Source: Pseudomonas sp. ERMR1:02
Lineage (GTDB): Bacteria > Pseudomonadota > Gammaproteobacteria > Pseudomonadales > Pseudomonadaceae
Assembly: GCF_002277815.1 (NCBI RefSeq)
Contig: NZ_NKJI01000005.1
Location: 186,001 to 250,000, forward strand
Length of the DNA: 64,000 nucleotides
Direction: 5' to 3'
This document shows positions 47,368-57,807 of this stretch, piece by piece. Within the stretch, counting starts at the first letter, position 1. Each line of letters starts with the position of its first letter. Below the pieces are notes generated by a model that did not search any database, had not been told where the DNA came from, and saw only the letters and a list, made by a program, of their open reading frames with translations. The translations under genes were made by a program, and so were the position numbers.

Positions 47368-47445
47368 CCTGTAGGAGCGAGGCTTGCCCGCGAAGGCGTC
47401 ATTTCTGACACACCGCGGTTCGCGGGCAAGCCTCGCTCCTACAGG
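47368..47445. repeat. REP pair (REPIN)
   Basis: Inverted copies of core GGAGCGAGGCTTGCCCGCG inside the hut unit between hutU and the NCS1 transporter gene. Confidence 0.9.
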
Positions 47446-47487
47446 GGATTACACCAACCCAAAATAACAATCCACAGAGGTTGAACC

Positions 47488-48957
47488 ATGGCTGTTAACA
47501 GCGATCGTGCAGGCAGTAAACCGTTGATCGAGAAGCGCTCGATCGACTACATCCCGGAAGCGGAAAGACACGGTCGTCTGTTTAGCCAGTTCACCCTATG
47601 GATGGGTGCCAACCTGCAAATCACCGCGATTGTCACCGGGGCCCTGGCCGTGGTGCTCGGCGGTGATGTGTTCTGGTCGTTGATCGGCCTGTTGATCGGG
47701 CAACTGCTCGGCGGTGGCGTCATGGCGCTGCATGCCGCGCAAGGACCCAAGCTTGGCCTGCCACAGATGATCTCCAGCCGCGTGCAGTTCGGCGTTTATG
47801 GCGCGGCCATCCCGATTGTGCTGGTCTGCTTGATGTACCTCGGCTTCACCGCCACGGGTACCGTGCTGTCCGGCCAGGCGCTGGGCCAGTTGTTTGGCGT
47901 CAGTGACACCGTTGGTATCCTCGCCTTCGCTAGTGTCATCGTGCTGGTCACGGTGCTCGGTTATCGGGTGATCCATTGGATTGGTCGTGTTGCCAGTGTC
48001 ATTGGTGTAATTGCCTTTGTTTTCCTGTTCAGCCGTCTGATGAGCCAGACTGACGTTGGCGCACTGCTGGAAATCCGCCACTTCAGCTGGAGCAGCTTCC
48101 TGCTTGCGGTGTCGCTCGCGGCGTCCTGGCAGATCGCTTTCGGCCCTTACGTGGCTGACTATTCACGCTACCTGCCGAGCAAGACGTCCTCGGTGAAAAC
48201 CTTTTTCGCCGCTGGCGCAGGTTCGGTCATTGGCGCACAAGTGGCGATGATCCTCGGCGTGTTTGCCGCTGCCTCGTCCAATGGGCAATTCGCGGGCCAC
48301 GAAGTGGCCTATATCGTTGGTTTGGGCGGTACCGGTGCCACCGCGGCGCTGCTGTACTTCAGCATCGCGTTCGGCAAGGTCACCATCTCCACGCTGAACT
48401 CCTACGGCAGCTTCATGTGCATCGCGACCGTCATCAGCGGTTTCCGTGGTGACCTGAAAGTAACGCGCTTGCAGCGTCTGGTGTTCGTGCTGGTTATCGT
48501 CGGTGCTGCGACCCTGATGGCGTTGCTCGGTCAGCACTCGTTCCTCGGTGCGTTCAAGTCCTTCATCCTGTTCCTGCTGGCGTTCTTTACGCCATGGAGC
48601 GCGATCAACCTGGTGGACTACTACTGCATCACCCGCGAGCGCTATGACGTGCCGGCGCTGGCTGATCCGAACGGTCGCTACGGCCGCTGGAACATCCTCG
48701 GTATCAGCATCTATGTGTTCGGTGTGCTGGTGCAGCTGCCGTTCATTTCCACCAAGTTCTATACCGGTCCGCTGGTGGCTGCTCTGGGTGATGTGGATAT
48801 TTCCTGGATCATCGGTCTGGTGCTTCCCGCGGCCCTGTATTACCTGTGCGCGAAAAAATGGCATGGCGCAGTACCCGATCGTTTGATCCTGCCGGTCGAG
48901 CAGGACGCGGTCACCGAACAAAAGCTAAGTGTGGGTCGCGCTGCAGCGCAGGCCTGA
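47488..48957 (+). CDS. NCS1 family transporter, probable urocanate permease
   Basis: A 489-residue nucleobase:cation symporter-1 (purine-cytosine permease) protein with about twelve membrane segments. Family marks: 'LFSQFTLWMGANLQITAIVT' at TM1, 'SLAASWQIAFGPYVADYSRY' at TM6 and 'WSAINLVDYYCITRERYDVP' at TM10. It sits between hutU and the histidine ABC transporter; a urocanate-specific permease (HutTu) is known in the hut locus of P. fluorescens, so urocanate is the likely substrate. That is inference from context. Confidence 0.85.
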   Translation: MAVNSDRAGSKPLIEKRSIDYIPEAERHGRLFSQFTLWMGANLQITAIVTGALAVVLGGDVFWSLIGLLIGQLLGGGVMALHAAQGPKLGLPQMISSRVQFGVYGAAIPIVLVCLMYLGFTATGTVLSGQALGQLFGVSDTVGILAFASVIVLVTVLGYRVIHWIGRVASVIGVIAFVFLFSRLMSQTDVGALLEIRHFSWSSFLLAVSLAASWQIAFGPYVADYSRYLPSKTSSVKTFFAAGAGSVIGAQVAMILGVFAAASSNGQFAGHEVAYIVGLGGTGATAALLYFSIAFGKVTISTLNSYGSFMCIATVISGFRGDLKVTRLQRLVFVLVIVGAATLMALLGQHSFLGAFKSFILFLLAFFTPWSAINLVDYYCITRERYDVPALADPNGRYGRWNILGISIYVFGVLVQLPFISTKFYTGPLVAALGDVDISWIIGLVLPAALYYLCAKKWHGAVPDRLILPVEQDAVTEQKLSVGRAAAQA

Positions 48958-49026
48958 TTGGACGTGGACAGGGCTGGATGCCTCTTGAACTGCCGTAAGC
49001 CAATTCATGATTAGGAGCGTCACACA

Positions 49027-49995
49027 ATGAAATCGAACAAGACCCTGCTGACCACTTTGCTTTCCATGGGCCTGCTGGCCAGCGCCGGCGCCACTCAGGC
49101 GGCGGGTTGGTGCGAGTCGGGCAAACCGGTGAAATTCGCCGGCCTGAACTGGGAAAGCGCCATGCTGCTGACCGACGTTCTGCAAGTCGTGTTGGAAAAA
49201 GGCTACGACTGCAAGACCGATAGCCTGCCGGGCAACTCCATCACCATGGAAAACGCCCTGAGCAGCAACGACATCCAGGTGTTTGCCGAAGAGTGGGTCG
49301 GCCGCAGCGAGGTCTGGAACAAGGCTGAGAAGGCCGGCAAGGTTGTCGGTGTCGGCGCTCCGGTCGTGGGGGCGATCGAAGGCTGGTACGTGCCGCGTTA
49401 CGTGATCGAAGGCGATGCCAAGCGTAAGCTGGAAGCCAAGGCACCGGACCTGAAAAACATCGCCGACCTGGCGAAATACTCGGCCATTTTCAAGGACCAG
49501 GAAGAGCCATCCAAGGGCCGTTTCTACAACTGCCCGGCCGGCTGGACCTGTGAACTCGACAACAGCGAAATGCTGAAAAGCTACGGCCTGGAAAGCACTT
49601 ACACCAACTTCCGCCCAGGCACCGGCCCGGCGCTGGATGCCGCCGTGCTGTCGAGCTACAAGCGTGGCGAGCCGATCCTGTTCTACTACTGGTCGCCAAC
49701 CCCGCTGATGGGCCAGGTTGACTTGGTCAAACTCGAAGAAAAACCAGGCGTGGACAAGCGCGTGACCATCAAGGTTGGCCTGTCCAAGACGTTCCACGAA
49801 GAAGCTCCGGAACTGGTGGCCGTGCTGGAAAAGGTCAACCTGCCTATCGACCTGCTGAACCAGAACCTGGGTCGCATGACCAAGGAGCGGATCGAGTCGC
49901 CAAAACTGGCGAAGATCTTCCTGAAGGAACATCCTGAAGTCTGGCACGCATGGGTGAGCGAAGACGCAGCCAAGAAGATCGACGCGGCCTTGTAG
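49027..49995 (+). CDS. hutX: Histidine ABC transporter, substrate-binding protein
   Basis: A 322-residue periplasmic protein with signal peptide ('LLTTLLSMGLLASAGATQAA') and the OpuAC fold of glycine betaine/proline-type binding proteins. 'VKFAGLNWESAMLLTDVLQV' is the typical start; 'GRFYNCPAGWTCELDNSEML' contains a likely disulfide pair. It heads the hutX-hutW-hutV set. The assignment to histidine follows the hut context. Confidence 0.93.
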   Translation: MKSNKTLLTTLLSMGLLASAGATQAAGWCESGKPVKFAGLNWESAMLLTDVLQVVLEKGYDCKTDSLPGNSITMENALSSNDIQVFAEEWVGRSEVWNKAEKAGKVVGVGAPVVGAIEGWYVPRYVIEGDAKRKLEAKAPDLKNIADLAKYSAIFKDQEEPSKGRFYNCPAGWTCELDNSEMLKSYGLESTYTNFRPGTGPALDAAVLSSYKRGEPILFYYWSPTPLMGQVDLVKLEEKPGVDKRVTIKVGLSKTFHEEAPELVAVLEKVNLPIDLLNQNLGRMTKERIESPKLAKIFLKEHPEVWHAWVSEDAAKKIDAAL

Positions 49996-50065
49996 GTTGG
50001 GCGTCTCCGGCTGCCGTGAACGGCAGTCGGATGCTTGATCGCAACCCCTTGATTGAGAGTCTCTT

Positions 50066-50917
50066 ATGTTTCCCGAAAGCTTTACCTTTTCTATCGCCGA
50101 CTGGGTCAACGGTTGGGTCGATTCGCTGGTCACCAACTACGGCGACGTGTTCCGGCACATTTCTGACACCCTGTTGTGGGCCATCGTCAATCTCGAAGGC
50201 CTGCTTCGCGCGGCGCCCTGGTGGCTGATGTTGGCCATCGTGGCTGGCGTGGCCTGGCACGCGACCCGTAAAGTCGTAACCACCGCCGTGATCGTCGGTT
50301 TGCTGTTCCTGGTGGGCGCGGTCGGCCTGTGGGACAAGCTGATGCAAACCCTCGCGCTGATGATGGTGGCGACAATCATCTCGGTATTGATCGGCATTCC
50401 GCTGGGCATTCTGTCGGCGCGAAGCAATCGCCTGCGTTCGGTGCTGATGCCGTTGCTGGACATCATGCAGACCATGCCGAGCTTCGTGTACCTGATCCCG
50501 GTGCTGATGTTGTTCGGTCTGGGCAAGGTTCCGGCGATTTTCGCCACCGTAATCTACGCCGCACCACCGCTGATCCGCCTGACCGATCTGGGCATCCGAC
50601 AGGTTGACGGTGAGGTAATGGAAGCAATTAACGCCTTCGGCGCCAACCGCTGGCAGCAACTGTTCGGTGTGCAACTGCCGCTGGCCCTGCCGAGCATCAT
50701 GGCCGGGATCAACCAGACCACCATGATGGCTCTGTCGATGGTGGTAATCGCCTCGATGATCGGTGCCCGTGGCCTGGGCGAAGACGTGCTGGTGGGCATT
50801 CAGACCCTCAACGTCGGACGCGGCCTGGAAGCCGGTCTGGCGATCGTGATTCTGGCAGTGGTTATCGACCGCATTACACAGGCGTACGGTCGGGCACGGC
50901 ATGAGGTGAGCAAATGA
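50066..50917 (+). CDS. hutW: Histidine ABC transporter, permease
   Basis: A 283-residue ProW-like permease with about six to seven membrane segments and the EAA-type loop '[20 protein letters not shown]'. Its stop overlaps the hutV start by four bases, so it is coupled to the ATPase gene. It works with HutX and HutV. Confidence 0.93.
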   Translation: MFPESFTFSIADWVNGWVDSLVTNYGDVFRHISDTLLWAIVNLEGLLRAAPWWLMLAIVAGVAWHATRKVVTTAVIVGLLFLVGAVGLWDKLMQTLALMMVATIISVLIGIPLGILSARSNRLRSVLMPLLDIMQTMPSFVYLIPVLMLFGLGKVPAIFATVIYAAPPLIRLTDLGIRQVDGEVMEAINAFGANRWQQLFGVQLPLALPSIMAGINQTTMMALSMVVIASMIGARGLGEDVLVGIQTLNVGRGLEAGLAIVILAVVIDRITQAYGRARHEVSK

Positions 50918-51744
50918 ACAACGCAACCGTGAGCAAGATCGAAGTCAAAAACGTCTTCAAGATTTTCGGCAACCGCTCCAAGGATGCGCTGGCCATGATC
51001 GGCCAAGGCAAGACCAAGGATCAGGTGCTGGCCGAGACCGGCTGCGTGGTTGGCGTGAACGACCTGTCGTTGAGCATCGGTAGCGGTGAAATTTTCGTGA
51101 TCATGGGGCTGTCCGGTTCCGGAAAATCCACACTGGTGCGTCACTTCAATCGCCTGATCGACCCGACCAGCGGTGCAATCCTGGTGGACGGCGTGGACAT
51201 CCTGCAATACGACATGGAAGCCCTGCGCGAATTTCGCCGACGCAAGATCAGCATGGTATTCCAGAGCTTCGGTCTGCTGCCGCACAAGAGCGTGCTGGAC
51301 AACGTCGCCTACGGCCTGAAAATCCGCGGCGAGAGCAAAGCCATGTGCGCCGAACGCGCGCTGCACTGGATCAACACCGTGGGCCTCAAGGGCTACGAAA
51401 ACAAATACCCGCACCAGCTCTCGGGCGGTATGCGTCAGCGTGTGGGCCTGGCCCGTGCACTGGCGGCGGACACCGACATCATCCTGATGGACGAAGCCTT
51501 CAGTGCCCTCGACCCGCTGATCCGCGCCGAGATGCAGGACCAGTTGCTGGAACTGCAAAAGACCCTGCACAAGACCATCGTCTTCATCACCCACGACCTC
51601 GACGAGGCTGTGCGCATCGGCAACCGCATCGCGATCCTCAAGGACGGCCGCCTGATTCAGGTCGGCACGCCGAGAGAGATCCTGCATTCGCCGGCCGATG
51701 AGTATGTCGACCGGTTCGTGCAGCGGCGGGCGGCGGTGGTTTAA
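50914..51744 (+). CDS. hutV: Histidine ABC transporter, ATP-binding protein
   Basis: A 276-residue ProV-type ATPase. Walker A '[19 protein letters not shown]', signature '[20 protein letters not shown]', Walker B '[20 protein letters not shown]' and the switch His in '[17 protein letters not shown]' are all intact. It ends after the nucleotide-binding domain and lacks the C-terminal CBS pair that ProV and OpuAA use to sense osmolarity, which fits a catabolic rather than osmotic transporter. Confidence 0.94.
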   Translation: MNNATVSKIEVKNVFKIFGNRSKDALAMIGQGKTKDQVLAETGCVVGVNDLSLSIGSGEIFVIMGLSGSGKSTLVRHFNRLIDPTSGAILVDGVDILQYDMEALREFRRRKISMVFQSFGLLPHKSVLDNVAYGLKIRGESKAMCAERALHWINTVGLKGYENKYPHQLSGGMRQRVGLARALAADTDIILMDEAFSALDPLIRAEMQDQLLELQKTLHKTIVFITHDLDEAVRIGNRIAILKDGRLIQVGTPREILHSPADEYVDRFVQRRAAVV

Positions 51745-51769
51745 GAGGTTTGCGGCGTTAGTGCCGGCC

Positions 51770-51838
51770 TCTTCGCTGGCAAGCCAGCTCCTACAAGGTT
51801 GACGCAATCCCTGTAGGAGCGAGGCTTGCCCGCGAAGG
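51770..51838. repeat. Hybrid REP pair
   Basis: The left arm is of the GGAGCTGGCTTGCCAGCG type and the right arm of the GGAGCGAGGCTTGCCCGCG type, so the pair is mismatched in the middle. It lies between hutV and hutH1. Confidence 0.85.
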
Positions 51839-51879
51839 CGTCAGTGAAGCTGCATCAATATTCAGGTATGAGGTCAATG

Positions 51880-53403
51880 ATGTCCCAGGCTGAAAAAATC
51901 GTTATCGCCGATGCCCCGTTGCGTTGGCAGGATGTGGTTGCGGTAGCCCGTCATGGCGCACAGCTCGAGCTGTCGGCGCAGGTCTGGGCACGTATCGATA
52001 ATGCGCAGGCGATCGTCCAGCGCATCGTTACCAGCGGCGAACGCGCCTATGGCGTCAACACCGGCCTGGGCGGGTTGTCCAACGTCTCGCTCAAAGACGA
52101 ACAGCTCAGCCAACTGTCGCGCAATACCCTACTCAGTCATGCCTGTGGCGTTGGCGCACCGCTGACCGACGAGCAGACCCGCGCGATCATGTGCGCGGCC
52201 ATCCGCAATTACTCCCAAGGCAAGTCCGGCATTCATCGCCAAGTGGTCGAAGCGCTGCTGGCGCTGCTGAACCGTGGCATCACCCCACAGGTGCCATCTC
52301 AGGGTTCGGTCGGTTACCTGACCCATATGGCCCACATTGGCATCGCGCTGCTGGGCGTCGGCAACGTCGTTTATCGCGGGCAAATCGTTTCCGCGCAACA
52401 GGCGCTGGCAGAAGAAGGCCTGCAACCGGTTCAACTCGGCGCCAAGGATGGTCTGTGCCTGGTCAATGGCACGCCATGCATGAGCGGCCTCAGCTGTCTG
52501 GCGATTGCCGACGCCACGCGCCTGTTGCAGTGGGCCGACGTGATCAGCGCCATGAGTTTCGAGGCCCAGCGTGGCCAGATCGCCGCGTTCGATGCCGAGA
52601 TCATCGCGCTCAAACCGCATCCGGGTATGCAACAGGTCGGGATCAACTTGCGGGCGCTGCTCGATGGCAGTGAAGTGATCGCGCAGAGCAAAGGCATTCG
52701 CACCCAGGACGCGCTGAGCATTCGTTCGATTCCGCAGGTTCACGGCGCCGCTCGCGATCAGCTTCAACACGCGATCAAACAAATCGAAATTGAACTCAAC
52801 GGCTGCACGGATAACCCGTTGTTGCTGGGTACGCCGGACAACTTCCGCGTCATGTCCCAGGCCAACCCGCACGGCCAGTCGGTGGCCCTGGCGGCGGACC
52901 TGCTGGCCATTGCCATGGCGGAAATCGGCTCCATCGCCGAGCGACGTCTGGACCGTTTGATCAACCCGCACGTCAGCGGTCTGCCGGCGTTTCTGGTGGC
53001 CAATCCGGGGGTGAATTCCGGGATGATGATCGTGCAATACGTCGCAGCTTCCCTGTGCGCGGAAAACCGTCAGCTGGCGCAACCGGCGGTGCTCGATAAC
53101 TACGTTACCTCGGGCTTGCAGGAAGACCATCTGAGCATGGGCACCACCGCCGCGTTGAAGCTGCATCGCGCGCTGGAAAACTGCACGCAGATCCTCGCCA
53201 TCGAGTATCTGTTGGCGGCCCAGGCGTTCGAGTTCCTCAAGGACCAACGTTTCGGTGCTGGCACCGATGCCGCTTGGCGTCTGCTTCGCGAACGTGTTCC
53301 TGCCTACGATCAGGATCGCTGGCTGGCACCGGATATCGCCGCGGCTGCCGGGGTTTTGAAAGACCCGATTTTGCTTCTAAAAGCTTTGCCGAATTTGAAC
53401 TGA
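51880..53403 (+). CDS. hutH1: HAL/PAL-family ammonia-lyase paralogue lacking the MIO triad
   Basis: A 507-residue member of the aromatic amino acid lyase family; the paralogue of the adjacent hutH2. The fold is clear: 'RAYGVNTGLGGLSNVSL', 'LSHACGVGAPLTDEQ', 'CLVNGTPCMSGL', and 'LQEDHLSMGTTAALKLH'. But at residues 142-147 it reads GSVGYL and continues THMAHIGIALLG, whereas HutH2 has [15 protein letters not shown]; the Ala-Ser-Gly that forms the MIO electrophile is absent and the loop is three residues shorter. The Tyr of the HutH 'YSLR' motif is also replaced ('ALSIR'). Ordinary ammonia-lyase chemistry is therefore doubtful. I chose ATG 51880, six bases behind GAGG; 51877 and 51868 are alternatives. 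It lies in the hut unit, so it may have a regulatory or different catalytic role. Confidence 0.85.
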   Translation: MSQAEKIVIADAPLRWQDVVAVARHGAQLELSAQVWARIDNAQAIVQRIVTSGERAYGVNTGLGGLSNVSLKDEQLSQLSRNTLLSHACGVGAPLTDEQTRAIMCAAIRNYSQGKSGIHRQVVEALLALLNRGITPQVPSQGSVGYLTHMAHIGIALLGVGNVVYRGQIVSAQQALAEEGLQPVQLGAKDGLCLVNGTPCMSGLSCLAIADATRLLQWADVISAMSFEAQRGQIAAFDAEIIALKPHPGMQQVGINLRALLDGSEVIAQSKGIRTQDALSIRSIPQVHGAARDQLQHAIKQIEIELNGCTDNPLLLGTPDNFRVMSQANPHGQSVALAADLLAIAMAEIGSIAERRLDRLINPHVSGLPAFLVANPGVNSGMMIVQYVAASLCAENRQLAQPAVLDNYVTSGLQEDHLSMGTTAALKLHRALENCTQILAIEYLLAAQAFEFLKDQRFGAGTDAAWRLLRERVPAYDQDRWLAPDIAAAAGVLKDPILLLKALPNLN

Positions 53404-53518
53404 TTTCCAAACAAAACCAGCGTGCCAAGGCGCGGCTCCCCAAAAGGCAGCCGCGACGGACAACGGACATCTCCGGAGCGTCTGGTTAGTTAACAGTAAC
53501 TCTTAAAAGGAGCACAAA

Positions 53519-55051
53519 ATGACTACGCTAAACCTGATTCCCGGCCAACTGAGCCTTGCCCAACTGCGTGATGTCTATCAGCAGCCAGTCAAAATCACAC
53601 TCGATCACAGCGCTGCGGCGCAGATCGAAGCCAGTGTCGCCTGCGTGGAACAGATCCTCGCCGAAAACCGCACCGCGTACGGCATCAACACCGGTTTCGG
53701 CCTGCTGGCCTCGACCCGCATCGCCAGCGAAGACCTGGAAAACCTGCAGCGCTCGCTGGTGCTGTCGCACGCCGCCGGTGTCGGCCAGCCGATCAGCGAC
53801 GAGCTGGTGCGCCTGATCATGGTGCTCAAGGTCAACAGCCTGAGCCGTGGTTTCTCCGGTATTCGTCGCGTGGTCATCGACGCGCTGATCGCCCTGATCA
53901 ACGCCGAGGTTTACCCGCACATTCCACTGAAAGGTTCGGTAGGTGCCTCCGGTGACCTGGCGCCTTTGGCGCACATGTCGCTGGTGCTGCTGGGCGAAGG
54001 CAAGGCCCGCTACAAGGGCGAGTGGATGGAAGCCACCGAAGCGCTGAAAATCGCTGGCCTGACCCCGCTGACCCTGGCTGCGAAAGAAGGCCTGGCGCTG
54101 CTAAACGGCACCCAGGTGTCCACCGCTTTCGCCCTGCGCGGTCTGTTCGAAGGTGAGGATCTGTTCGCCGGTGCCCTGTCCTTGGGCGGTCTGACTGTCG
54201 AAGCAGTACTCGGCTCGCGCTCGCCGTTCGACGCACGCATCCATGCTGCCCGTGGCCAGAAAGGCCAGATCGACGCCGCCGCCGCTTACCGCGATTTGCT
54301 GGGTGAGCGCAGTGAAGTCTCCGACTCCCACGAAAACTGCGAAAAGGTTCAGGACCCATACTCCCTGCGCTGCCAGCCGCAAGTCATGGGCGCCTGCCTG
54401 ACCCAGTTCCGCCAGGCTGCCGAAGTACTGGCTGTTGAAGCCAACGCCGTTTCCGACAACCCGCTGGTATTCGCGGCTGAAGGCGACGTGATTTCCGGTG
54501 GTAACTTCCACGCCGAGCCTGTGGCGATGGCCGCCGACAACATGGCATTGGCCATCGCTGAAATCGGCTCGCTGAGCGAACGCCGCATCTCGCTGATGAT
54601 GGACAAGCACATGTCGCAACTGCCGCCGTTCCTGGTGGCCAATGGCGGTGTGAACTCCGGCTTCATGATCGCTCAGGTGACTGCTGCCGCTCTGGCTAGC
54701 GAGAACAAGGCGTTGTCCCATCCGCATTCGGTAGACAGCCTGCCGACTTCCGCCAACCAGGAAGACCACGTGTCCATGGCTCCGGCTGCCGGCAAGCGTC
54801 TGTGGGAAATGGCCGAAAACACCCGTGGCATTCTCGCGGTGGAATGGCTGGCCGCGGCTCAGGGTCTGGACTTGCGCAATGGTCTGAAGACCTCGCCGAA
54901 GCTGGAACAGGCTCGGGCGATTCTGCGTAAAGAAGTGCCATTCTATGAGAAGGACCGTTTCTTCGCCCCGGACATCAACGCGGCGACTGAATTGCTGGCA
55001 TCGCGTTGCCTGAACGAGCTGGTCACGGCGAAGTTGCTGCCTAGCCTGTAA
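53519..55051 (+). CDS. hutH2: Histidine ammonia-lyase
   Basis: A 510-residue canonical HutH that deaminates histidine to trans-urocanate. The MIO-forming Ala143-Ser144-Gly145 lies in '[20 protein letters not shown]'. The active-site set is complete: '[14 protein letters not shown]' (Tyr), '[11 protein letters not shown]' (Asn), '[15 protein letters not shown]' (Tyr, Arg, Gln), '[15 protein letters not shown]' (Phe) and '[13 protein letters not shown]' (Glu). It follows hutH1 after a 115-base gap with AAGGAGC before the ATG. This is the working enzyme of the pathway here. Confidence 0.98.
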   Translation: MTTLNLIPGQLSLAQLRDVYQQPVKITLDHSAAAQIEASVACVEQILAENRTAYGINTGFGLLASTRIASEDLENLQRSLVLSHAAGVGQPISDELVRLIMVLKVNSLSRGFSGIRRVVIDALIALINAEVYPHIPLKGSVGASGDLAPLAHMSLVLLGEGKARYKGEWMEATEALKIAGLTPLTLAAKEGLALLNGTQVSTAFALRGLFEGEDLFAGALSLGGLTVEAVLGSRSPFDARIHAARGQKGQIDAAAAYRDLLGERSEVSDSHENCEKVQDPYSLRCQPQVMGACLTQFRQAAEVLAVEANAVSDNPLVFAAEGDVISGGNFHAEPVAMAADNMALAIAEIGSLSERRISLMMDKHMSQLPPFLVANGGVNSGFMIAQVTAAALASENKALSHPHSVDSLPTSANQEDHVSMAPAAGKRLWEMAENTRGILAVEWLAAAQGLDLRNGLKTSPKLEQARAILRKEVPFYEKDRFFAPDINAATELLASRCLNELVTAKLLPSL

Positions 55052-55056
55052 TGTCC

Positions 55057-55127
55057 TTTTCGCGGGCAAGCCTCGCTCCTACGGTGGGTCGTGTAAAAAA
55101 ACCCGTAGGAGCTGGCTTGCCAGCGAA
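55057..55127. repeat. Hybrid REP pair
   Basis: Left arm of the GCGGGCAAGCCTCGCTCC type and right arm of the GGAGCTGGCTTGCCAGCG type, between hutH2 and the permease gene. As in the pair at 51770, the two arms come from different REP subfamilies. Confidence 0.85.
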
Positions 55128-55164
55128 TCGATTTTGCGTCGATAAAAATAATTAAGGGCGAGCA

Positions 55165-56574
55165 ATGCAAGCGCAATCAAAAGGCCTCAAACGCGGGCTC
55201 TCTGCCCGACATATTCGCTTCATGGCACTGGGGTCGGCGATCGGCACCGGGCTGTTTTACGGTTCTGCCTCGGCCATTCAAATGGCCGGCCCTGCGGTCC
55301 TGCTCGCTTACCTGATCGGCGGCGCAGCGGTATTTATGGTCATGCGCGCCCTCGGCGAGATGGCCGTGCACAACCCGGTGGCCGGCTCATTCGGCCAGTA
55401 CGCCAGCACTTATCTGGGACCGATGGCGGGCTTTATCCTCGGCTGGACCTATGCCTTTGAAATGGTCATCGTCGGTATGGCCGATGTGACCGCGTTCGGC
55501 ATTTACATGGGCTTCTGGTTTCCGGAAGTTTCCCGCTGGATCTGGGTGCTGGGCATCGTTTCGGTGGTGGGCGGCTTGAACCTGTGCAACGTCAAAGTCT
55601 TCGGTGAAATGGAGTTCTGGTTGTCGCTGCTCAAAGTCGCAGCCATCGTTGCGATGATTCTTGGCGGCTTCGGCATCATGATATTTGGTATCAGCAGCGC
55701 CCCCGGTGCTCAAGCAACCGATATCAGCAACCTCTGGACCCAGGGCGGCTTCATGCCCAATGGTATGGGTGGTCTGATCGCTTCGTTTGCGGTGGTGATG
55801 TTTGCCTTTGGTGGCATTGAAATCATCGGCGTTACGGCCGGTGAAGCCAAGGATCCGCAGCACGTGCTGCCCCGGGCGATCAACGCTGTACCGATGCGTA
55901 TCCTGCTGTTCTACGTGCTGACGATGCTGGTGCTGATGTCGATCTTCCCGTGGCAGCAAATCGGCAGCCAAGGCAGCCCGTTCGTGCAGATTTTTGACAA
56001 CCTGGGAATCAGTTCGGCGGCGACCATCCTCAATATCGTGGTGATCTCGGCGGCAGTGTCGGCCATCAACAGTGACATCTTCGGCGCAGGCCGCATGATG
56101 TATGGCCTGGCTCAGCAGGGACATGCACCGAAAGGCTTCGCCCGTTTGTCTCGCAACGGCGTGCCGTGGCTGACTGTCGTGGTAATGAGCAGTGCATTGC
56201 TGCTGGGCGTGTTGCTGAATTACCTGATTCCGGAAAACGTGTTTCTGCTGATCGCCTCCATCGCGACCTTCGCCACGGTGTGGGTCTGGATAATGATTCT
56301 GGTCACCCAGGTGGCCATGCGTCGCTCCATGAGTGCCGAGCAGGTCGCGCAATTGAAATTCCCGGTGCCGTTCTGGCCCTATGCGCCAATGGCAGCGATT
56401 GCCTTCATGCTCTTCATTTTCGGCGTGCTGGGCTATTTCCCGGACACCCAGGCGGCTTTGATCGTCGGCGTGGTCTGGATTGTATTGCTGGTGCTGGCCT
56501 ACCTGACGTGGGTGAAACCGGCGGCAGGGAAGGCGGTACCGGTGGAGCAGGAACCTTCTTTTTCTCATCGATAA
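55165..56574 (+). CDS. hutT: APC family amino acid permease, probable histidine transporter
   Basis: A 469-residue amino acid-polyamine-organocation permease with twelve hydrophobic segments. The opening '[20 protein letters not shown]' is the TM1 signature (unwound GSAIGTGLF region), and '[20 protein letters not shown]' is the TM6 motif of the AAT family. Close relatives are annotated as proline permeases, but the position between hutH2 and hutI points to histidine (HutTh). It is followed by hutI after 17 bases. Confidence 0.92.
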   Translation: MQAQSKGLKRGLSARHIRFMALGSAIGTGLFYGSASAIQMAGPAVLLAYLIGGAAVFMVMRALGEMAVHNPVAGSFGQYASTYLGPMAGFILGWTYAFEMVIVGMADVTAFGIYMGFWFPEVSRWIWVLGIVSVVGGLNLCNVKVFGEMEFWLSLLKVAAIVAMILGGFGIMIFGISSAPGAQATDISNLWTQGGFMPNGMGGLIASFAVVMFAFGGIEIIGVTAGEAKDPQHVLPRAINAVPMRILLFYVLTMLVLMSIFPWQQIGSQGSPFVQIFDNLGISSAATILNIVVISAAVSAINSDIFGAGRMMYGLAQQGHAPKGFARLSRNGVPWLTVVVMSSALLLGVLLNYLIPENVFLLIASIATFATVWVWIMILVTQVAMRRSMSAEQVAQLKFPVPFWPYAPMAAIAFMLFIFGVLGYFPDTQAALIVGVVWIVLLVLAYLTWVKPAAGKAVPVEQEPSFSHR

Positions 56575-56591
56575 CCTAACGGAGGCCACGG

Positions 56592-57797
56592 ATGAAAACT
56601 CTCTGGCAACACTGCCACGTCGCAACCATGGCGCAAGGCGTCTACTCGGTCATCGAGGACGCGGCCATTGTGACGTCCGGTGCGCACATTGAGTGGGTCG
56701 GCCCGCGCAGTGAACTGCCGTCCGGCGAATACCCGGCGGTCAATGATCTGAACGGGGCCTGGGTAACGCCGGGCCTGATCGACTGCCACACCCACACGGT
56801 GTTCGGCGGGAACCGCAGCGGCGAATTCGAGCAGCGCCTGCAAGGCGTCAGCTACGCGCAAATCGCCGCAAGCGGTGGCGGCATCGCCAGCACCGTGCGC
56901 GCCACCCGTGCCGCGAGCGAAGATGAGTTGTTCGCCAGCGCCGCCAAGCGCCTGAAAAGTCTAATGCGCGACGGCGTCACCAGCATCGAAATCAAATCCG
57001 GTTACGGTCTCGACCTGACCAACGAACGCAAGATGCTGCGGGTTGCCCGTCGCCTCGGCGCCGAACTGCCAATCAGCGTGCGCAGCACCTGCCTGGCCGC
57101 TCACGCCTTGCCACCTGAGTATGTGGATCGCGCCGACGACTACATCGAGCACATCTGCGCTGAAATGCTCCCGGCCCTGGCCGCCGAAGGGCTGGTCGAC
57201 GCCGTGGATGCGTTTTGCGAATACCTGGGGTTTTCCCCGGCGCAGGTTGAGCGCGTATTCATCACTGCCAAGAAACTCGGGTTGCCGGTGAAGCTGCACG
57301 CCGAGCAGTTGTCGTCCTTGCACGGTTCCAGCCTGGCGGCGCGTTATCACGCACTGTCCGCCGATCACCTGGAGTTCATGACCGAAGAAGACGCCATCGC
57401 CATGGCCGCATCCGGCACCGTCGCAGTATTGCTGCCTGGCGCCTTTTACTTCCTGCGCGAAACTCAATTGCCGCCGATGGAAGCCCTGCGCAAGCACGGC
57501 GTAAAAATCGCCATCGCCAGCGACCTCAACCCCGGCACCTCGCCGGCGCTGTCGTTGCGCTTGATGCTGAACATGGCCTGCACCTGTTTCCGTATGACCC
57601 CGGAAGAAGCGCTGGCGGGCGCGACGATTCATGCCGCTACCGCACTGGGCATGGCCGACACCCACGGTTCGATCGAGGCAGGCAAGTTCGCGGATTTCGT
57701 CGCCTGGCAAATCGATCGTCCGGCCGACCTGTCGTACTGGCTGGGCGGTGATCTGGAAAAACGCGTCGTGCGTCACGGCGTCGAAACGAGCGTGTAG
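56592..57797 (+). CDS. hutI: Imidazolonepropionase
   Basis: A 401-residue metal-dependent hydrolase that opens imidazolone propionate to N-formimino-L-glutamate. The metal-binding set is seen in '[20 protein letters not shown]' (His-x-His), '[20 protein letters not shown]' (His), 'ALSADHLEF' (His) and '[19 protein letters not shown]' (Asp). GGAGG lies before the ATG at 56592. It precedes hutG by ten bases. Confidence 0.98.
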   Translation: MKTLWQHCHVATMAQGVYSVIEDAAIVTSGAHIEWVGPRSELPSGEYPAVNDLNGAWVTPGLIDCHTHTVFGGNRSGEFEQRLQGVSYAQIAASGGGIASTVRATRAASEDELFASAAKRLKSLMRDGVTSIEIKSGYGLDLTNERKMLRVARRLGAELPISVRSTCLAAHALPPEYVDRADDYIEHICAEMLPALAAEGLVDAVDAFCEYLGFSPAQVERVFITAKKLGLPVKLHAEQLSSLHGSSLAARYHALSADHLEFMTEEDAIAMAASGTVAVLLPGAFYFLRETQLPPMEALRKHGVKIAIASDLNPGTSPALSLRLMLNMACTCFRMTPEEALAGATIHAATALGMADTHGSIEAGKFADFVAWQIDRPADLSYWLGGDLEKRVVRHGVETSV

Positions 57798-57807
57798 GAG
57801 AGCAGTT

